DNA of 64,000 nucleotides from JAGQOZ01 sp041399205 (lineage in GTDB: Bacteria > Planctomycetota > Planctomycetia > Pirellulales > Pirellulaceae): assembly GCA_041399205.1 (NCBI GenBank), contig JAWKTK010000010.1, positions 1 to 64,000 on the forward strand, given 5' to 3'. Below the pieces are notes generated by a model. It had not been told where the DNA came from. It was given only the letters and a program-made list of their open reading frames with translations, and ran no database searches. Positions 8,656-18,020 of the stretch are shown here, piece after piece (position 1 is the first letter of the stretch; each line of letters begins with the position of its first letter). A program made the translations under genes and the position numbers.

Positions 8656-9619
8656 ATGATTATCCGTGATGCGATACTGGAGGACGCGGAAGCAGTTTTT
8701 GCCATCTACGCACCGTTTGTTCGTGAAACGGCTGTTTCGTTCGAGGTTGTGCCGCCAACCGCTGAGGAATTGAGAAGTCGGATCAGTAGAATCGACGTAA
8801 GGCTGGCCGTGGCTCGTCGCGGAAGTCGATGGAATGGTTGCCGGGTATGCTTACGCTCGACCGTTCCGCTCTCGGATGGCCTATCAGTTCACGGCGGAAA
8901 CGACCGTCTATGTGAGTCCGGATTTACATCGGCGGGGAGTGTACCGCCTGATGCAGCACCTCATCAACCGACTTGAGACTGCCGGACATCATCTCGCGGT
9001 TGCAGGAACGCTTCCGAATGACGGGAGCATATCGCTTCACGAGCGACTCGGATTTCTCATTGCGGGTCTGCTTCCATCGGTCGGTCGGAAAGCTCGAGCA
9101 TGGCACGATGTCGAATTCTGGCCGCTTCCGCTTTCTGAGCGAACGATTGAGATCCCAGTTTTCGCTGTGAATGACTGGCGAATGCGCATTCTGCCGCCGA
9201 CTTCGCAGCTTGAAGCCCGGTTTCTGATTGATCGGCTATCTGGTGAACTTGCCGCGCGATACGGCCTAACGGATGACGGTTCCGGCGATTACGAGGCCGC
9301 TCAGGAAGATTCCGATCGCAGCGTATTCATTGTCGGCTGGCTTGGCAATTCGCCAGTCGCATGCGGAGCGATTCGTCCCCTCACAGATGATGTCGCAGAA
9401 CTGAAGCGTATGTTCGTTCTCCCGGAGCATCGAGACAAGAGGTTGGCTCCACGAATCCTGCAACGCCTGGAACTCGAAGCCAATCGTCTTGGCTATTGCA
9501 CGATTCGTCTCGAAACCGGAGACCGGCAACCTGAGGCGATCGCCCTCTATCAGAAATCCGGTTACCGACAGATTCCTCCGTTTGGAAAGTACGTCAGCAG
9601 TGAGAAGAGTCTGCTTTGA
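8656..9619 (+). pseudogene. Two-domain GNAT acetyltransferase, one frameshift
   Basis: The first frame (from ATG 8656: MIIRDAILEDAEAVFAIYAP) is the start of a phosphinothricin-acetyltransferase-like GNAT domain. Near 8815 the sequence moves to the frame reading VAGYAYARPFRSRMAYQFTA and VSPDLHRRGVYRLMQHLI, which completes the acetyl-CoA-binding core. The same frame continues into a second GNAT domain (residues about 200-315: VFIVGWLGNSPVACGAIRPL, LKRMFVLPEHRDKRLAPRIL, IRLETGDRQPEAIALYQKSG). The domains share one frame, so the fusion is real unless a stop is masked by an error. Substrates are unknown. It starts 12 bases after the SDR gene and is probably in the same operon. Confidence 0.75.
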
Positions 9620-9697
9620 GAAAAACGATCTCACCGGCAGGCTCTGGCAAGTAGACCAATCGATGAAGTATGGAACGTCAGCGATGAGTTTCCCTGA

Positions 9698-10500
9698 GTG
9701 GCAATCTGGCAAGGTCAGCATGCTGGCCCATTAAGCAATGGTTCATTTATGACTTTGGTGATTTTTCAGAACAGGCTGACGCCTATGCGAAAGCGCCCGG
9801 GATATCCAGACGAGTTGCTCGACCTGGTGCTTGCTGACATATGCTCCGGTCGAGACTCACAGTCCCTACAAGTGGCAGACGTTGGTGCGGGGACTGGCAT
9901 CTTCACAAAGTTGCTCGTTGATCGCGGTCTCAATGTCACTGCTGTTGAGCCCTCTCAGGCTATGCGCGACAAGGCCGTTGTGGCGTGGGGACGCATGGAT
10001 TGCGGGAACATTCGAAAAAACGCAGTTGCCGACAGCGGAATTTGACTGGAGCTGCTGCCGCACAGGCCTTCCATTGGGCTGATCCACCAAAGCGCACTGC
10101 CGGAAATTCGGCGAATTCTGAAACGGAATGGCATGCTCACATTCATCTGGAATAACCGACTGAACGAAGAGAGTGAAGTGCTAACGTGGACACAGGATTC
10201 GCGATTCGCCGTCTTGTCCCCGAATTCGATGAGAACTATCGCGTCAAACCGTGGGAGATAATCGGAACGTCCACTGGCGACTTCGAATTCGTGTCCCGCC
10301 GAGTAGTGCGCCACTCTGTGACAATGACGAAATCGATTCATGTCAATCTTTGGCGGAGTCTCAACCGCCTGAGAACGATCGCTGCTAAAAACGTCGGTAG
10401 ACTTCTTCTGAGCGAACTTGACGACCATCTGGTACAGAAACAAGAATGGAGCACCCCCTCTGTGCCAACATACGTGAGACAACTTTGCGTTTTTTTCAAA
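9698..10500 (+). pseudogene. Class I SAM-dependent methyltransferase, broken
   Basis: Pieces in different frames fit one protein: FSEQADAYAKA, RPGYPDELLDLVLADI, motif I VADVGAGTGIFTKLLVDRG, LPEIRRILKRNGMLTFIWNN and LVPEFDENYRVKPWEIIGTS. Together they make a small (about 250-residue) methyltransferase with the SAM-binding GxGTG motif intact. At least four frame changes are needed, near 9795, 10010, 10080 and 10190. The start is uncertain. The substrate is unknown. Confidence 0.65.
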
Positions 10501-10501
10501 G

Positions 10502-11099
10502 TTGAGGGCACAGAGCGATTTCATGACGGAAAGCACCAACCAAAAAGTTCAGAAAAATCCGGAGGTTTTGTCCAGAAAACCGGAACGACGCTGGTTCACG
10601 GCCGAGTACAAAACAACGTATTGCAATGAAGCCGAAGCCTGTAGCGAGCCCGGAGAACCGGGGCACTGCTGGCCGCCGAGAAGGACTGTATTCCCTCGGT
10701 CCTCCAGCGTTGGCGTCGGCAACTTCGGGAGTAAAGAGTGACATCATCCAAAAAGTCCAGCACAAACGGCAAACGAACCCCGCCCAAGAACTTGCCGCTG
10801 TTTCAGGGCGCGAGAATGAACGCCTCAAAGAAAACTTCGGCAGGCCGAACTGATCATTGACGTTCAAAAAAGTCTCGGAGATGATCCAGACGGCGATCAC
10901 CCGAGACAAATCGATTGAAAGCTGCCCAGGAACTGAGCCAGCGAGTGGGAGTCGCCGAAGCGTGTCGGGGTGTTGGAATGTTTCAAGAGCCACGTTTTAT
11001 CGTCGCCGCGAACCAAAACAAACCAAGCCGAGACCGACTCCCGCGCGAGCTCTTTCCAGCGAAGAACGAGAAGCCGTGCTCGAACAACTCAACAGCGAA
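10502..11099 (+). pseudogene. IS3-family transposase remnant (orfA and start of orfB)
   Basis: Fragments in several frames match an IS3-type orfA: RRWFTAEYKT, REGLYS, AQELA, RENERLKE, then DVQKKVSEMIQTAITRDKSI. The start of orfB follows: SQRVGVAEACR, ATFYRRREPKQTKPRPTPAR, LSSEEREAVLEQLNSE. The remnant stops exactly at 11099, where the IS66 inverted repeat begins. It is dead: no frame stays open and the DDE catalytic domain is absent. Confidence 0.65.
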
Positions 11100-11122
11100 G
11101 TAAGCGTCTCTGTCAGCCATGG
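11100..11122 (+). repeat. IS66 left terminal inverted repeat
   Basis: It shares 11 outer bases (GTAAGCGTCTC) and 6 inner bases (CCATGG) with the right end at identical spacing. The six bases between differ. Confidence 0.7.
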
Positions 11123-11176
11123 TTGCCAGGTGGTGTAGGCTGGGTGATTTCTTCAATACTGTTGATGGAGATGTCA

Positions 11177-12004
11177 CATGGAACGCATGGCGATCGGGGA
11201 GCGAAGGGCGGTTTGGGAGCAGCGGGCTGAAACGGTACTCGGTGTCCGAGCAGACGGTTGCCGAGTTCCGAAAACTGAAGGTATTTCGCCAGCTTCGTTT
11301 TATCGATGGAAAAGCCGCTTGGGGCCGCAGCGGTAACTACGGGCGAAACGCTTAACCGAAGCCGCTCGGCGAATCATCGCAACGAAAACCGGTAATGAGC
11401 GCTGCGACATCGAATCGTCGTGCCGGTAGCGACTTCGTTCACTGAACTCGTGGTGACTAGCCATCCAAAACGCCGAACATCCAAACGCCGAACATCCAAA
11501 CGCCGAACATCCAACGCCGAACATCCGAACAGGGCTCGAGCGGAGCAGCCGAACGGAGAGCACCAAACTGCAAAGCATCCAAACACGAAGCAGCCGAACG
11601 GCACGCAGCAAATCGCGGAGCAGTCGGATGTGGCTCGAGCTTCAATTGCCGAAAACGGGATTTTGATTTCACTGGGTCGAGACACGACGCTCGCGGCTGC
11701 GATTGTGGATTGCTTGGTTCGCTACGAACGAGCAGTCGAAACCACCGCAACTCGTTCCGCTCATCCGTACGAAGCTACGACCGAAACCGTCGAAGCTCTT
11801 TCCACTTGTCGCTACGAATCGGCAGTCGAAGCCAGCGAATCTCGCTCCGCTCTTCAACCTGAACCGGCAGTCGAAGCCACCGAAACCAGTTCTTCGCACC
11901 GCCAAGAATCCAACACCACACATCACCAAGAATCCAACGCAACACATCACCAAGAACCCGACGGCAATACATCAACGCGAACTCGACGCAACGCACCGCC
12001 GTGA
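11177..12004 (+). pseudogene. IS66 tnpA remnant
   Basis: MAIGERRAVWEQRAETVLG near 11177 and ISPASFYRWKSRLG near 11283 are the start of an IS66 TnpA (helix-turn-helix). Further on, FTELVVTS and IAENGILISLGRDTTLAAAI are the usual end of this small protein. The frame then runs into degenerate His/Glu/Thr-rich repeats (HHQESNATHHQEPD) up to 12004. The gene is interrupted by a simple tandem repeat at 11462-11530 and is not functional. Confidence 0.55.
11462..11530 (+). repeat. 15-base tandem repeat inside tnpA remnant
   Basis: The unit CCAAACGCCGAACAT is repeated about four and a half times with small length changes. It translates as SKRRT repeats. The units are contiguous without spacers, so it is not a CRISPR. 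Confidence 0.8.
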
Positions 12005-12039
12005 ATCCAACTCAACTCGCCACCACCAAAACCCGTTCA

Positions 12040-12429
12040 TCGAGGCAGTTTATCGCGATCGCGTGGTCGAATCAAAAATAGAATTTTTCTGTGCACGGAA
12101 CCGACCTGACATGCGTCGCGGATCTCATGGGCTGTCGGCCATCATCCGAGAAATTCGCCGCCGACCTGACGGACGGCAGCTTGTTTCTGTTCGTCAATCG
12201 ACGCCAGCGGGATCGCATTGTGCACCTTCGCTTTCGCACCTCTGGCGGACGGCGTGGATTTTCGGGGCTTTCAGGCATCATCGATCTCCTGCTGGAAGCC
12301 GGGCACCGCTTTGAAATGCCGAGTCGCCCGCCGGACGGTTCGCCCACGCCAAATCGACGCGGTCGAACCGGTTCGATCGCCGCTGCGCCGAGTGTCGCGT
12401 TTCCCGTCGTTTCCGTCTTTGATCGCTGA
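12040..12429 (+). pseudogene. IS66 tnpB (Orf2) remnant
   Basis: RPDMRRGSHGLSAIIRE in one frame followed by FAADLTDGSLFLFVNRRQRD in the next corresponds to the conserved TnpB core (DMRKSFDGLSAIV..DGSLFLFVNRR in the family). LLLEAGHRFEMPSRPPDGSP is the usual end. A frameshift lies near 12150. It is a remnant only. Confidence 0.65.
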
Positions 12430-12582
12430 CGCAAACTGCGCTTTGCGGCGTTTCCGCGCGGGATCGGTGTGATGATTTGATCTCCTGATCTCGCCATTGG
12501 GCGCCCAGAAAAATTCTGAATCTTTCGTTAAAAAAGTCTGCTTTGGGCTGCGCGCTCAAGCAGACCTTCTATCTTGGCGAAC

Positions 12583-14401
12583 ATGAAAAACATCGAATCA
12601 CTTTCCCAACCGCAGCTGTTGAATTGCTCGGCGAACAGCAAATCGCACTCTGCTGGCCGCGATCAACAGTTGGCTGATTCGCAGAGAGAGATCGCACGCC
12701 GAGATGAACAGCTGGCTGATTCGCAAAAAGAAATTCCGCGCGGGAAAGATGTGATCTGACAGCTTCGAAGAAAAATCAGCAGCTGAAAACGATTACCTGC
12801 AACTTTATCGCGAACGCTTGGTCGAAAGAGCGAACGCCAAGCATTGCGGACCCCGATCAACTTCGCATCGACTTTGGCGACACCGACGATGCGGCCGACG
12901 CCGCCGACGGATTGGCCGAAGCGGTCGAAGAAGCCGGTCTGAAAGTCAAGGAACACACTCGCCGCAAACGCCGCACGAACAACGCGTTTCCCGAGCATTT
13001 GCCTCGAGTGGAAAAGGTTCGCGACGCCGCCGCCGCTGACGAAGATCGGTCTGACGCACGGCGAAACAGCTGCTGCCGGAGTCGATGTGGGACGTGCTCG
13101 AAAAGATGAAAAAGATCCTGCCGAGTCAGCGTGCACGTCACGAAGTACACAAATACGCGTGCAAAAATCAGCCGCAGTGCGGCGTTGCGTCGGCGGAACG
13201 GCTCCACCGGCATCGTCGAAGGCGACAAGTACGACACGTCCGTCGCCACGCAAATCATCACGCACAAATACGCGTACTTCCTGACGCTGTACCGGCTGCA
13301 AAACATGTTCGCCGGCAGCGGCTGGGCACCGTCGCGCAGCCTCATGCTGAACATTCTGATCAACTGTGCAATGATCATCGAACCGCTGTTGGCGTACTTC
13401 AAACGGACGCTGCAAGGCGATTCGACTGTGGCGTGTGCGACGACACGGGCATCAAACTACTTTATCCGAAAGTGCCTCCCGACTTCGACCTAAATGATCC
13501 GAAGCAGAAACGAGCGGCCGAGGTTTTTGACAAAGCGTTGAAGGAGAAAAAATCGAGCATCAATGCGAAGATGTGGGCATATCGCGGCGTGAACGTGAAG
13601 TTGAATGTATTCGACTTTACGGTGAGCCGTCATCGCGACGGGCCCGAACTGTTCTTCGAAAATTTTAGCGGCACCATTCTGGGCGATTGTTGGCATGGGT
13701 TCGGGCGATTGCTGCGAATTCGGATGGTTCGATTGTGCGAGCGGCGTAACGCGCATGCTCGACGTAAGCTCCCGAACACGCCACGGACTATCCGTAATAA
13801 TCCGCAAGAAGTGGCTCGATTGGTATTGGTAGCCTGGCAGATTTCGAATCGGCGAAGGAGCATTCGCTTGAAGGTGACGAGTTATTGTCACATCGACGCG
13901 CGAAGCAAAACCGGTGTGGGATGCCATGCGTGCGGAACTTGATGCGATCGACGACCGCACCGAGCACGTCGTGCTGCCGAAGAGTGATCTTCGTGGCATA
14001 CGCTCAATTACCTCGGCAATCATTGAGACCGAACTGACGCGATATCTGGACGATCCGCAACTGCCGCTGGACAACAACGACTGCGAACAGCTGATGGGCG
14101 GAAGTGGCGATTGGCCGCAAGAATTGATTTTTGCCGGCAGCCTTGTTGGCGGCGAACGCAACGCGGGATTCCTGACGCTGGTCGGTGCTCACCGCGTTAA
14201 CATCGACGTTTGGGCTGATGTGGACGGCGTGCTGAAACGACTGCTCGCCGGCGAAACCGACCACGAACCATTGCTGCCCTGAACTGGGCCGGCTCATCCT
14301 GCATCGGTTCGCACCTACCGCGAACAGAACGCCAAGACAAACAAATTCGCCAACGCGAAAAACGTCAACGCCGCCGCGCCGATCGAACTCCACCGCCCCA
14401 G
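12583..14401 (+). pseudogene. IS66 tnpC transposase remnant
   Basis: The start ATG is near 12583. The leading coiled coil (RDQQLADSQREIARRDEQ) is followed in other frames by ENDYLQLYRERLVER, then GIVEGDKYDTSVATQIITHK and SGWAPSRSLMLNILINCAMI. Next come LLYPKVPPDFDLNDPKQKRA, KSSINAKMWAYRGVNVKLNV and GTILGDCWHGF. The C-terminal block 13914-14282 (PQLPLDNNDCEQLMGGSGDW, LVGGERNAGFLTLVGAHRVN) is the longest intact stretch. These are characteristic of the IS66 DDE transposase. At least six frame changes make it inactive. Confidence 0.75.
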
Positions 14402-14443
14402 CAAGACTAAATCCTTACCGCCACGCTGGCCAGCGACGCGGTG

Positions 14444-14466
14444 CCATGGTGCTGGGAGACGCTTAC
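14444..14466 (-). repeat. IS66 right terminal inverted repeat
   Basis: Read on the minus strand it begins GTAAGCGTCTC and ends CCATGG, matching the left end at 11100-11122. Confidence 0.7.
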
Positions 14467-14595
14467 GCTCATTCGCCCACGATGCGTGATGAAAGTGAGG
14501 ACCAAACGCAGAACCATGGTACGAGCGACTTCGCCAAGATAGGTATTTCCGATGAACGTCTTGAGTCTGCGAGCTGATTCGGCGACGATAACCAT
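14466..14595 (-). pseudogene. N-terminal fragment of another transposase, cut at the IS66 end
   Basis: The start ATG at 14595 has a purine-rich site (GAAAGGAC) upstream. The fragment reads MVIVAESARRLKTF and NTYLGEVARTMVLRLVLTFI, then THRGRMS, and ends at base 14466, the outer edge of the IS66 right end. The sequence resembles the N-terminus of planctomycete DDE transposases; the family assignment is tentative. No continuation is seen on the other side of the IS66, where an IS3 remnant lies instead. Confidence 0.45.
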
Positions 14596-14745
14596 TGCGA
14601 GTCCTTTCGGTGGAAAGTGAGTTTGCAATGATCGATTCACCGGATTGGCTCGCATTTTGCAAGATCAATTTTTGATAGCACTTCTAAAATAGCGCAACTT
14701 CTAAAACTGACTTGATCGCTCTTGGCAACCATTTGACTTTCTTGC

Positions 14746-15919
14746 TTGATAGACCTAAACGGTGGCTTCTTCCTTGGGAATATGGTGTTCGCAATCTGCC
14801 TGACGGCCGGTGTAGACTATGTTGACGCTTGTTGCTTTGGCGACGGTCGTGATGTTGGTGCTTGGGTCGTCGTGGGCTTCATTCGGGGCTTGGAACGGTC
14901 ATTGGCAGTCAGTGGCGATGAGGACGTGGTGCTAGTCTATTCAGTCAACTCGGAAGAGAACATCGAGAACTCATCGATTGTCAGCGCGGGTTCCGTCGCT
15001 GCTGACGGCGAGTCTCGATGGAATATGGAAACGTTTTGGAGCTGCGCATGTTTCGCCAGAGTTGTACCTCGGCACGCGAGTCAAGACGCAGAATGATTTC
15101 GGTGGATTTGGGCTCGTGCGCGGAGTCACCCGCAGTGCGCCGCTGGTTCGACGTGGAGTGCGACTGATTGAAGGTGATTGGCCGCGGGCGGGAGAAGTCA
15201 TGGTCGGGAGGCTGTCGGCAGCGAAGCTGGGGGCGAATGCGGAGCAGATCGAGATTGGTCAGAACATTGAATTTGAGGGAAAAACTTGGACGGTCAGCGG
15301 GCACTTCGCTGCCGGTGGCGCTGCCTACGAATCGGAAATCTGGTGCAACCTCGCCGATTTTCAATCCGCGACGAAACGGCAAGACCTAAGCCTTGTGGCG
15401 ATGCTGTTTGCACCGGAAGCGTCGCCCGCTGAAGTCTCATTGTTTTGTAAAGAGCGAACGGACTTGGAACTGCGAGCGATCCGCGAAACGGACTATTACG
15501 GGGCTCTGCAACAGCACTACAAGCCGGTTCGTGTTCTCGCTTGGTTCGTCGTGATCTTGGTTTCTGGTGCGGGAGTCTTTGCCGGACTGAACATGATGTA
15601 CGGAGCCGTCGCTGGGCGAATTCGCGAGATCGCGACGTTACAGGCAATTGGCTATCGACGCCGAGCGATCTTGCTGAGCGTAATTCAGGAAGGCGTGTTG
15701 TTGGCCGCCGCAGCTTCGCTCCTATCTGGGATAATCGCATTGACGATGCTCAACGGAATAGCTGTGCGATTCACCATGGGAGCCTTCACCTTAAGAATCG
15801 ATAGCGTCGCAATTCTGGTGGGTAGCGGCGTGGGATTGTTACTCGGTGTGTTGGGCGCGTTGCCACCGGCGCTCAAAGCCCTTCGTGAATCGGTGGCGAT
15901 CAGTTTGAAAGCGGTTTAG
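14746..15919 (+). CDS. MacB/FtsX-type ABC permease, frameshifted near the N-terminus
   Basis: The open part 14978-15919 carries the extracytoplasmic MacB-like domain (RAGEVMVGRLSAAKLGANAE, TWTVSGHFAAGGAAYESEIW). Three C-terminal membrane segments typical of FtsX follow: LAWFVVILVSGAGVFAGLNM, REIATLQAIGYRRRAIL, SVAILVGSGVGLLLGVLGAL. The N-terminal part 14746-14977 is split over frames: WEYGVRNL, MLTLVALATVVMLVLGS, AFIRGLERSLAVSGDEDVVL. The whole should be about 390 residues with four membrane segments. It is the first gene of an export operon running to 19857. Confidence 0.78.
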
Positions 15920-15929
15920 GAGAATTGAA

Positions 15930-16454
15930 ATGAAATCGTTGTATCGGATGTGTGTTGTTGGAATGGTTGCCGTTTTCGCCGGATGCAGTAACTCGGACGT
16001 AGCAAAAAACTCGGAGTCCACCGCTGCTGGATCCGTCGACCTGCAGTACGTGGCCACTTCAGAACCTGCCGGCGCAGTGCCAGTGGGCGAAGCGCGAGAA
16101 TCGGTTGAAAACGACGAAACGGTGGCACTGGTCGGGACTATCGGCGGCTCGTCGGAACCGTTCATTGACGGTTTGGCCGCTTTCACGATCGTTGATTCCA
16201 AGGTGCCTTACTGCTCACCTGACGAAGGCTGTCCGACGCCGTGGGACTACTGCTGCACGCAGGATCAGGTCAAGGACAATATCGCCACAGTGAAAATTGT
16301 CGATGAGTCCGGCAACCCCGTTGCTGATGACGCACGCAAATTGCTGGGTGTCAAAGAGCTCTCAACAGTCGTCGTGCAGGGAAAAGCGAAGCGTGACGAT
16401 CAAGGCAATCTAACGGTCGCAGCCACTAAGGTGTTTGTGCGACCAAGCGAGTGA
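15930..16454 (+). CDS. Lipoprotein of unknown function in the export operon
   Basis: The 174-residue protein has a signal peptide and lipobox (VFAGCSN, Cys near residue 19). The mature part begins Ser/Ala-rich and then has a compact beta-rich domain (ETVALVGTIGGSSEPFIDGL, AAFTIVDSK). A Cys-rich stretch (YCSPDEGCPTPWDYCC) could bind a metal or form disulfides, and the end reads LSTVVVQGKAKRDDQGNLTV, resembling an OB-fold. It lies 10 bases after the first permease and 3 bases before the adaptor gene. Its function is not recognised; a substrate-handling partner is possible. Confidence 0.8.
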   Translation: MKSLYRMCVVGMVAVFAGCSNSDVAKNSESTAAGSVDLQYVATSEPAGAVPVGEARESVENDETVALVGTIGGSSEPFIDGLAAFTIVDSKVPYCSPDEGCPTPWDYCCTQDQVKDNIATVKIVDESGNPVADDARKLLGVKELSTVVVQGKAKRDDQGNLTVAATKVFVRPSE

Positions 16455-16457
16455 TCC

Positions 16458-17021
16458 ATGGGCGAATCACAACTTGACCTGAGCAAATTGGCGCTCGATC
16501 GGTCTCCCCAGGAAGCCAACACGAAGAAGCCACGGCGACGACGTTGGGTCTCGCGGTATGTCTTGCCGGTGGGCATTCTGTTGGGCTTCATTGCCCTGCT
16601 GGGTGCTGCTGCGGGACGTCAATTGTTCCCGAAACCAAGTGTGACGGTTGTGCCCGTCATCGTGAAGCGGGGTGAGGTTCAACAAGCTGGAACACCATTG
16701 TTCCAAGCAGCGGGTTGGATCGAACCCCGCCCCACGTCTGTGAGCGTCGCCGCGCTCGCACCGGGAGTGATCGAAGAATTGCTTGTGGTCGAAGGTCAGC
16801 AGGTCGCCAAGGGTGAGCCGATTTCCCGTCTGATCGCAATCGACGCTGAACTCGCTGTCGAGCAGGCCAAGGCGACGCTCGCGATACGTGAAGGTGAATT
16901 GCAACGTATCCAAGCCGAGCAAACGGCTGCTGTCATTCGACTGGACAGGCCGGTTCATCGGAGAGCGCAGCTGGCCGAGGCTCAAAGCTTGCTCGCCAAG
17001 GCAACCACGGAAATGAAGTAA
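16458..17021 (+). CDS. HlyD/MacA-like membrane fusion protein, N-terminal part ended by a TAA
   Basis: An N-terminal anchor (YVLPVGILLGFIALLGAAAG, residues about 34-53) is followed by the first half of the lipoyl/barrel-sandwich domain (SVAALAPGVIEELLVVEGQQ) and the start of the helical hairpin. Codon 188 is TAA (17019-17021). The same frame continues without a break into 17022-18017, so the stop looks like a C-to-T change of a CAA codon. In the family this protein bridges the inner-membrane transporter and the outer envelope. Confidence 0.8.
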   Translation: MGESQLDLSKLALDRSPQEANTKKPRRRRWVSRYVLPVGILLGFIALLGAAAGRQLFPKPSVTVVPVIVKRGEVQQAGTPLFQAAGWIEPRPTSVSVAALAPGVIEELLVVEGQQVAKGEPISRLIAIDAELAVEQAKATLAIREGELQRIQAEQTAAVIRLDRPVHRRAQLAEAQSLLAKATTEMK

Positions 17022-18017
17022 CTGCCCTTTCTCATAAAGGCGGCTACGGCCAACGTAGCTTTCACTCGCAGTAGTCTCGAAGGAAAGCAGGCTGCGAAGT
17101 CCGCAATCGCGGGAGTTATCGTCGCCCAGGCTGCGAATGATCACGCCGCTGCACAAGCTGAACTCGAAGAATTACAACAGCGCGGGCCAAGTCTGAAACC
17201 GGAAATCGATGCTTTGCAGGAAAGAGTCGACGCGCTCGAAGAACAACTGGAGCTGCTGGTCGAGGAACGACGTCAGGTTGAGGAGGCCAAGGCGAGAATT
17301 GTGTCGGCGACGGCACTTCGCGACGAAGCCAATCTCCGGTTACGCCAAGCGGAACTCGTGTTGCAGCGGACTGTCGTCCGTGCGCCGATGAATGGCCGCA
17401 TTCTCCGCTTGGTTGCCTCGCCGGGTACTCGCGTGATGGGATTGGACGAAACTGCAGGCCAAAGTTCCAGCACTGTCGTCGAAATGTATGATCCGCACCG
17501 ATTGCAGGTCCGAGCCGATGTGCGATTGGAAGACGTACCGATGGTGTCACCGGGAGCACCCGTTGAAATTGAAACAGCATCATCCGGTAAGGTGATCCTA
17601 GGGCGCGTGCTACAGCCAACCAGTTCAGCCAACATTCAGAAGAATACCCTTGAAGTCAAAGTCGAACTAATCGACCCGCCTCCGACAGTCAGTCCCGAGA
17701 TGTTGGTGACGGCTACGTTTCTAGCGCCAGAACTAGCGACCGAGACTACGGAACCAATGGAGACGGAGCGTATCTTCGCGCCGCAGCAATTCGTGCAGTC
17801 TAGCGATGGTGGGGCAGTTGTCTGGATCGTGGATGCGGACAATCGAGCGACCCCAAAGGCAGTGACGGTGGGTAGAGCTGGAACAGATGGGCTTGTAGAG
17901 ATTGTGGAAGGTCTCAATGCGACTGACAAGCTCATAGCCTCAGGAGTGGAGAACCTCAATGCCGGCGACGCAGTCGTCATCAGCGGTGAAGATCAGTCCA
18001 TTGGAGTTGGGAGATAG
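17022..18017 (+). CDS. HlyD/MacA-like membrane fusion protein, C-terminal part
   Basis: This part is in frame with the preceding one. It has a long coiled coil (ALQERVDALEEQLELLVEER), the second lipoyl half (TVVRAPMNGRILRLVASPGT), then beta-barrel (LQVRADVRLEDVPMVSPGAP) and membrane-proximal domains (VVWIVDADNRATPKAVTVGR). Together the two parts give a 519-residue adaptor, normal for DevB/MacA-type proteins. It ends 3 bases before the ATPase gene. Confidence 0.8.
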   Translation: MPFLIKAATANVAFTRSSLEGKQAAKSAIAGVIVAQAANDHAAAQAELEELQQRGPSLKPEIDALQERVDALEEQLELLVEERRQVEEAKARIVSATALRDEANLRLRQAELVLQRTVVRAPMNGRILRLVASPGTRVMGLDETAGQSSSTVVEMYDPHRLQVRADVRLEDVPMVSPGAPVEIETASSGKVILGRVLQPTSSANIQKNTLEVKVELIDPPPTVSPEMLVTATFLAPELATETTEPMETERIFAPQQFVQSSDGGAVVWIVDADNRATPKAVTVGRAGTDGLVEIVEGLNATDKLIASGVENLNAGDAVVISGEDQSIGVGR

Positions 18018-18020
18018 TGG

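Larger units (their letters stand above)
11100..14466 (+). mobile_element. Decayed IS66-family insertion sequence
   Basis: The element is bounded by matching 23-base ends. The left end (11100-11122) begins GTAAGCGTCTC and ends CCATGG. The right end (14444-14466), read on the other strand, also begins GTAAGCGTCTC and ends CCATGG. Between them lie remnants of tnpA, tnpB and tnpC in the usual IS66 order, over 3367 bases. All three genes are shifted many times. The 8-base flanks (ACAGCGAA and GCTCATTC) do not match, so no target duplication is visible. An IS3 remnant abuts the left end and a different transposase fragment abuts the right end. Confidence 0.75.

Noticed and set aside
11462..12004. 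Possible CRISPR-like repeats
   Set aside because: The 15-base units are contiguous without spacers and the His/Glu-rich part is imperfect coding repetition; no cas genes are nearby.
12663..13415. Long minus-strand frame of 250 codons within the IS66 element
   Set aside because: It is antisense to clear tnpC sequence and has no domain character. The open frame is a by-product of the GC-rich coding strand.
13490..14161. Minus-strand frame of 223 codons
   Set aside because: It mirrors the tnpC C-terminal part; Ser/Arg-rich composition typical of antisense frames.
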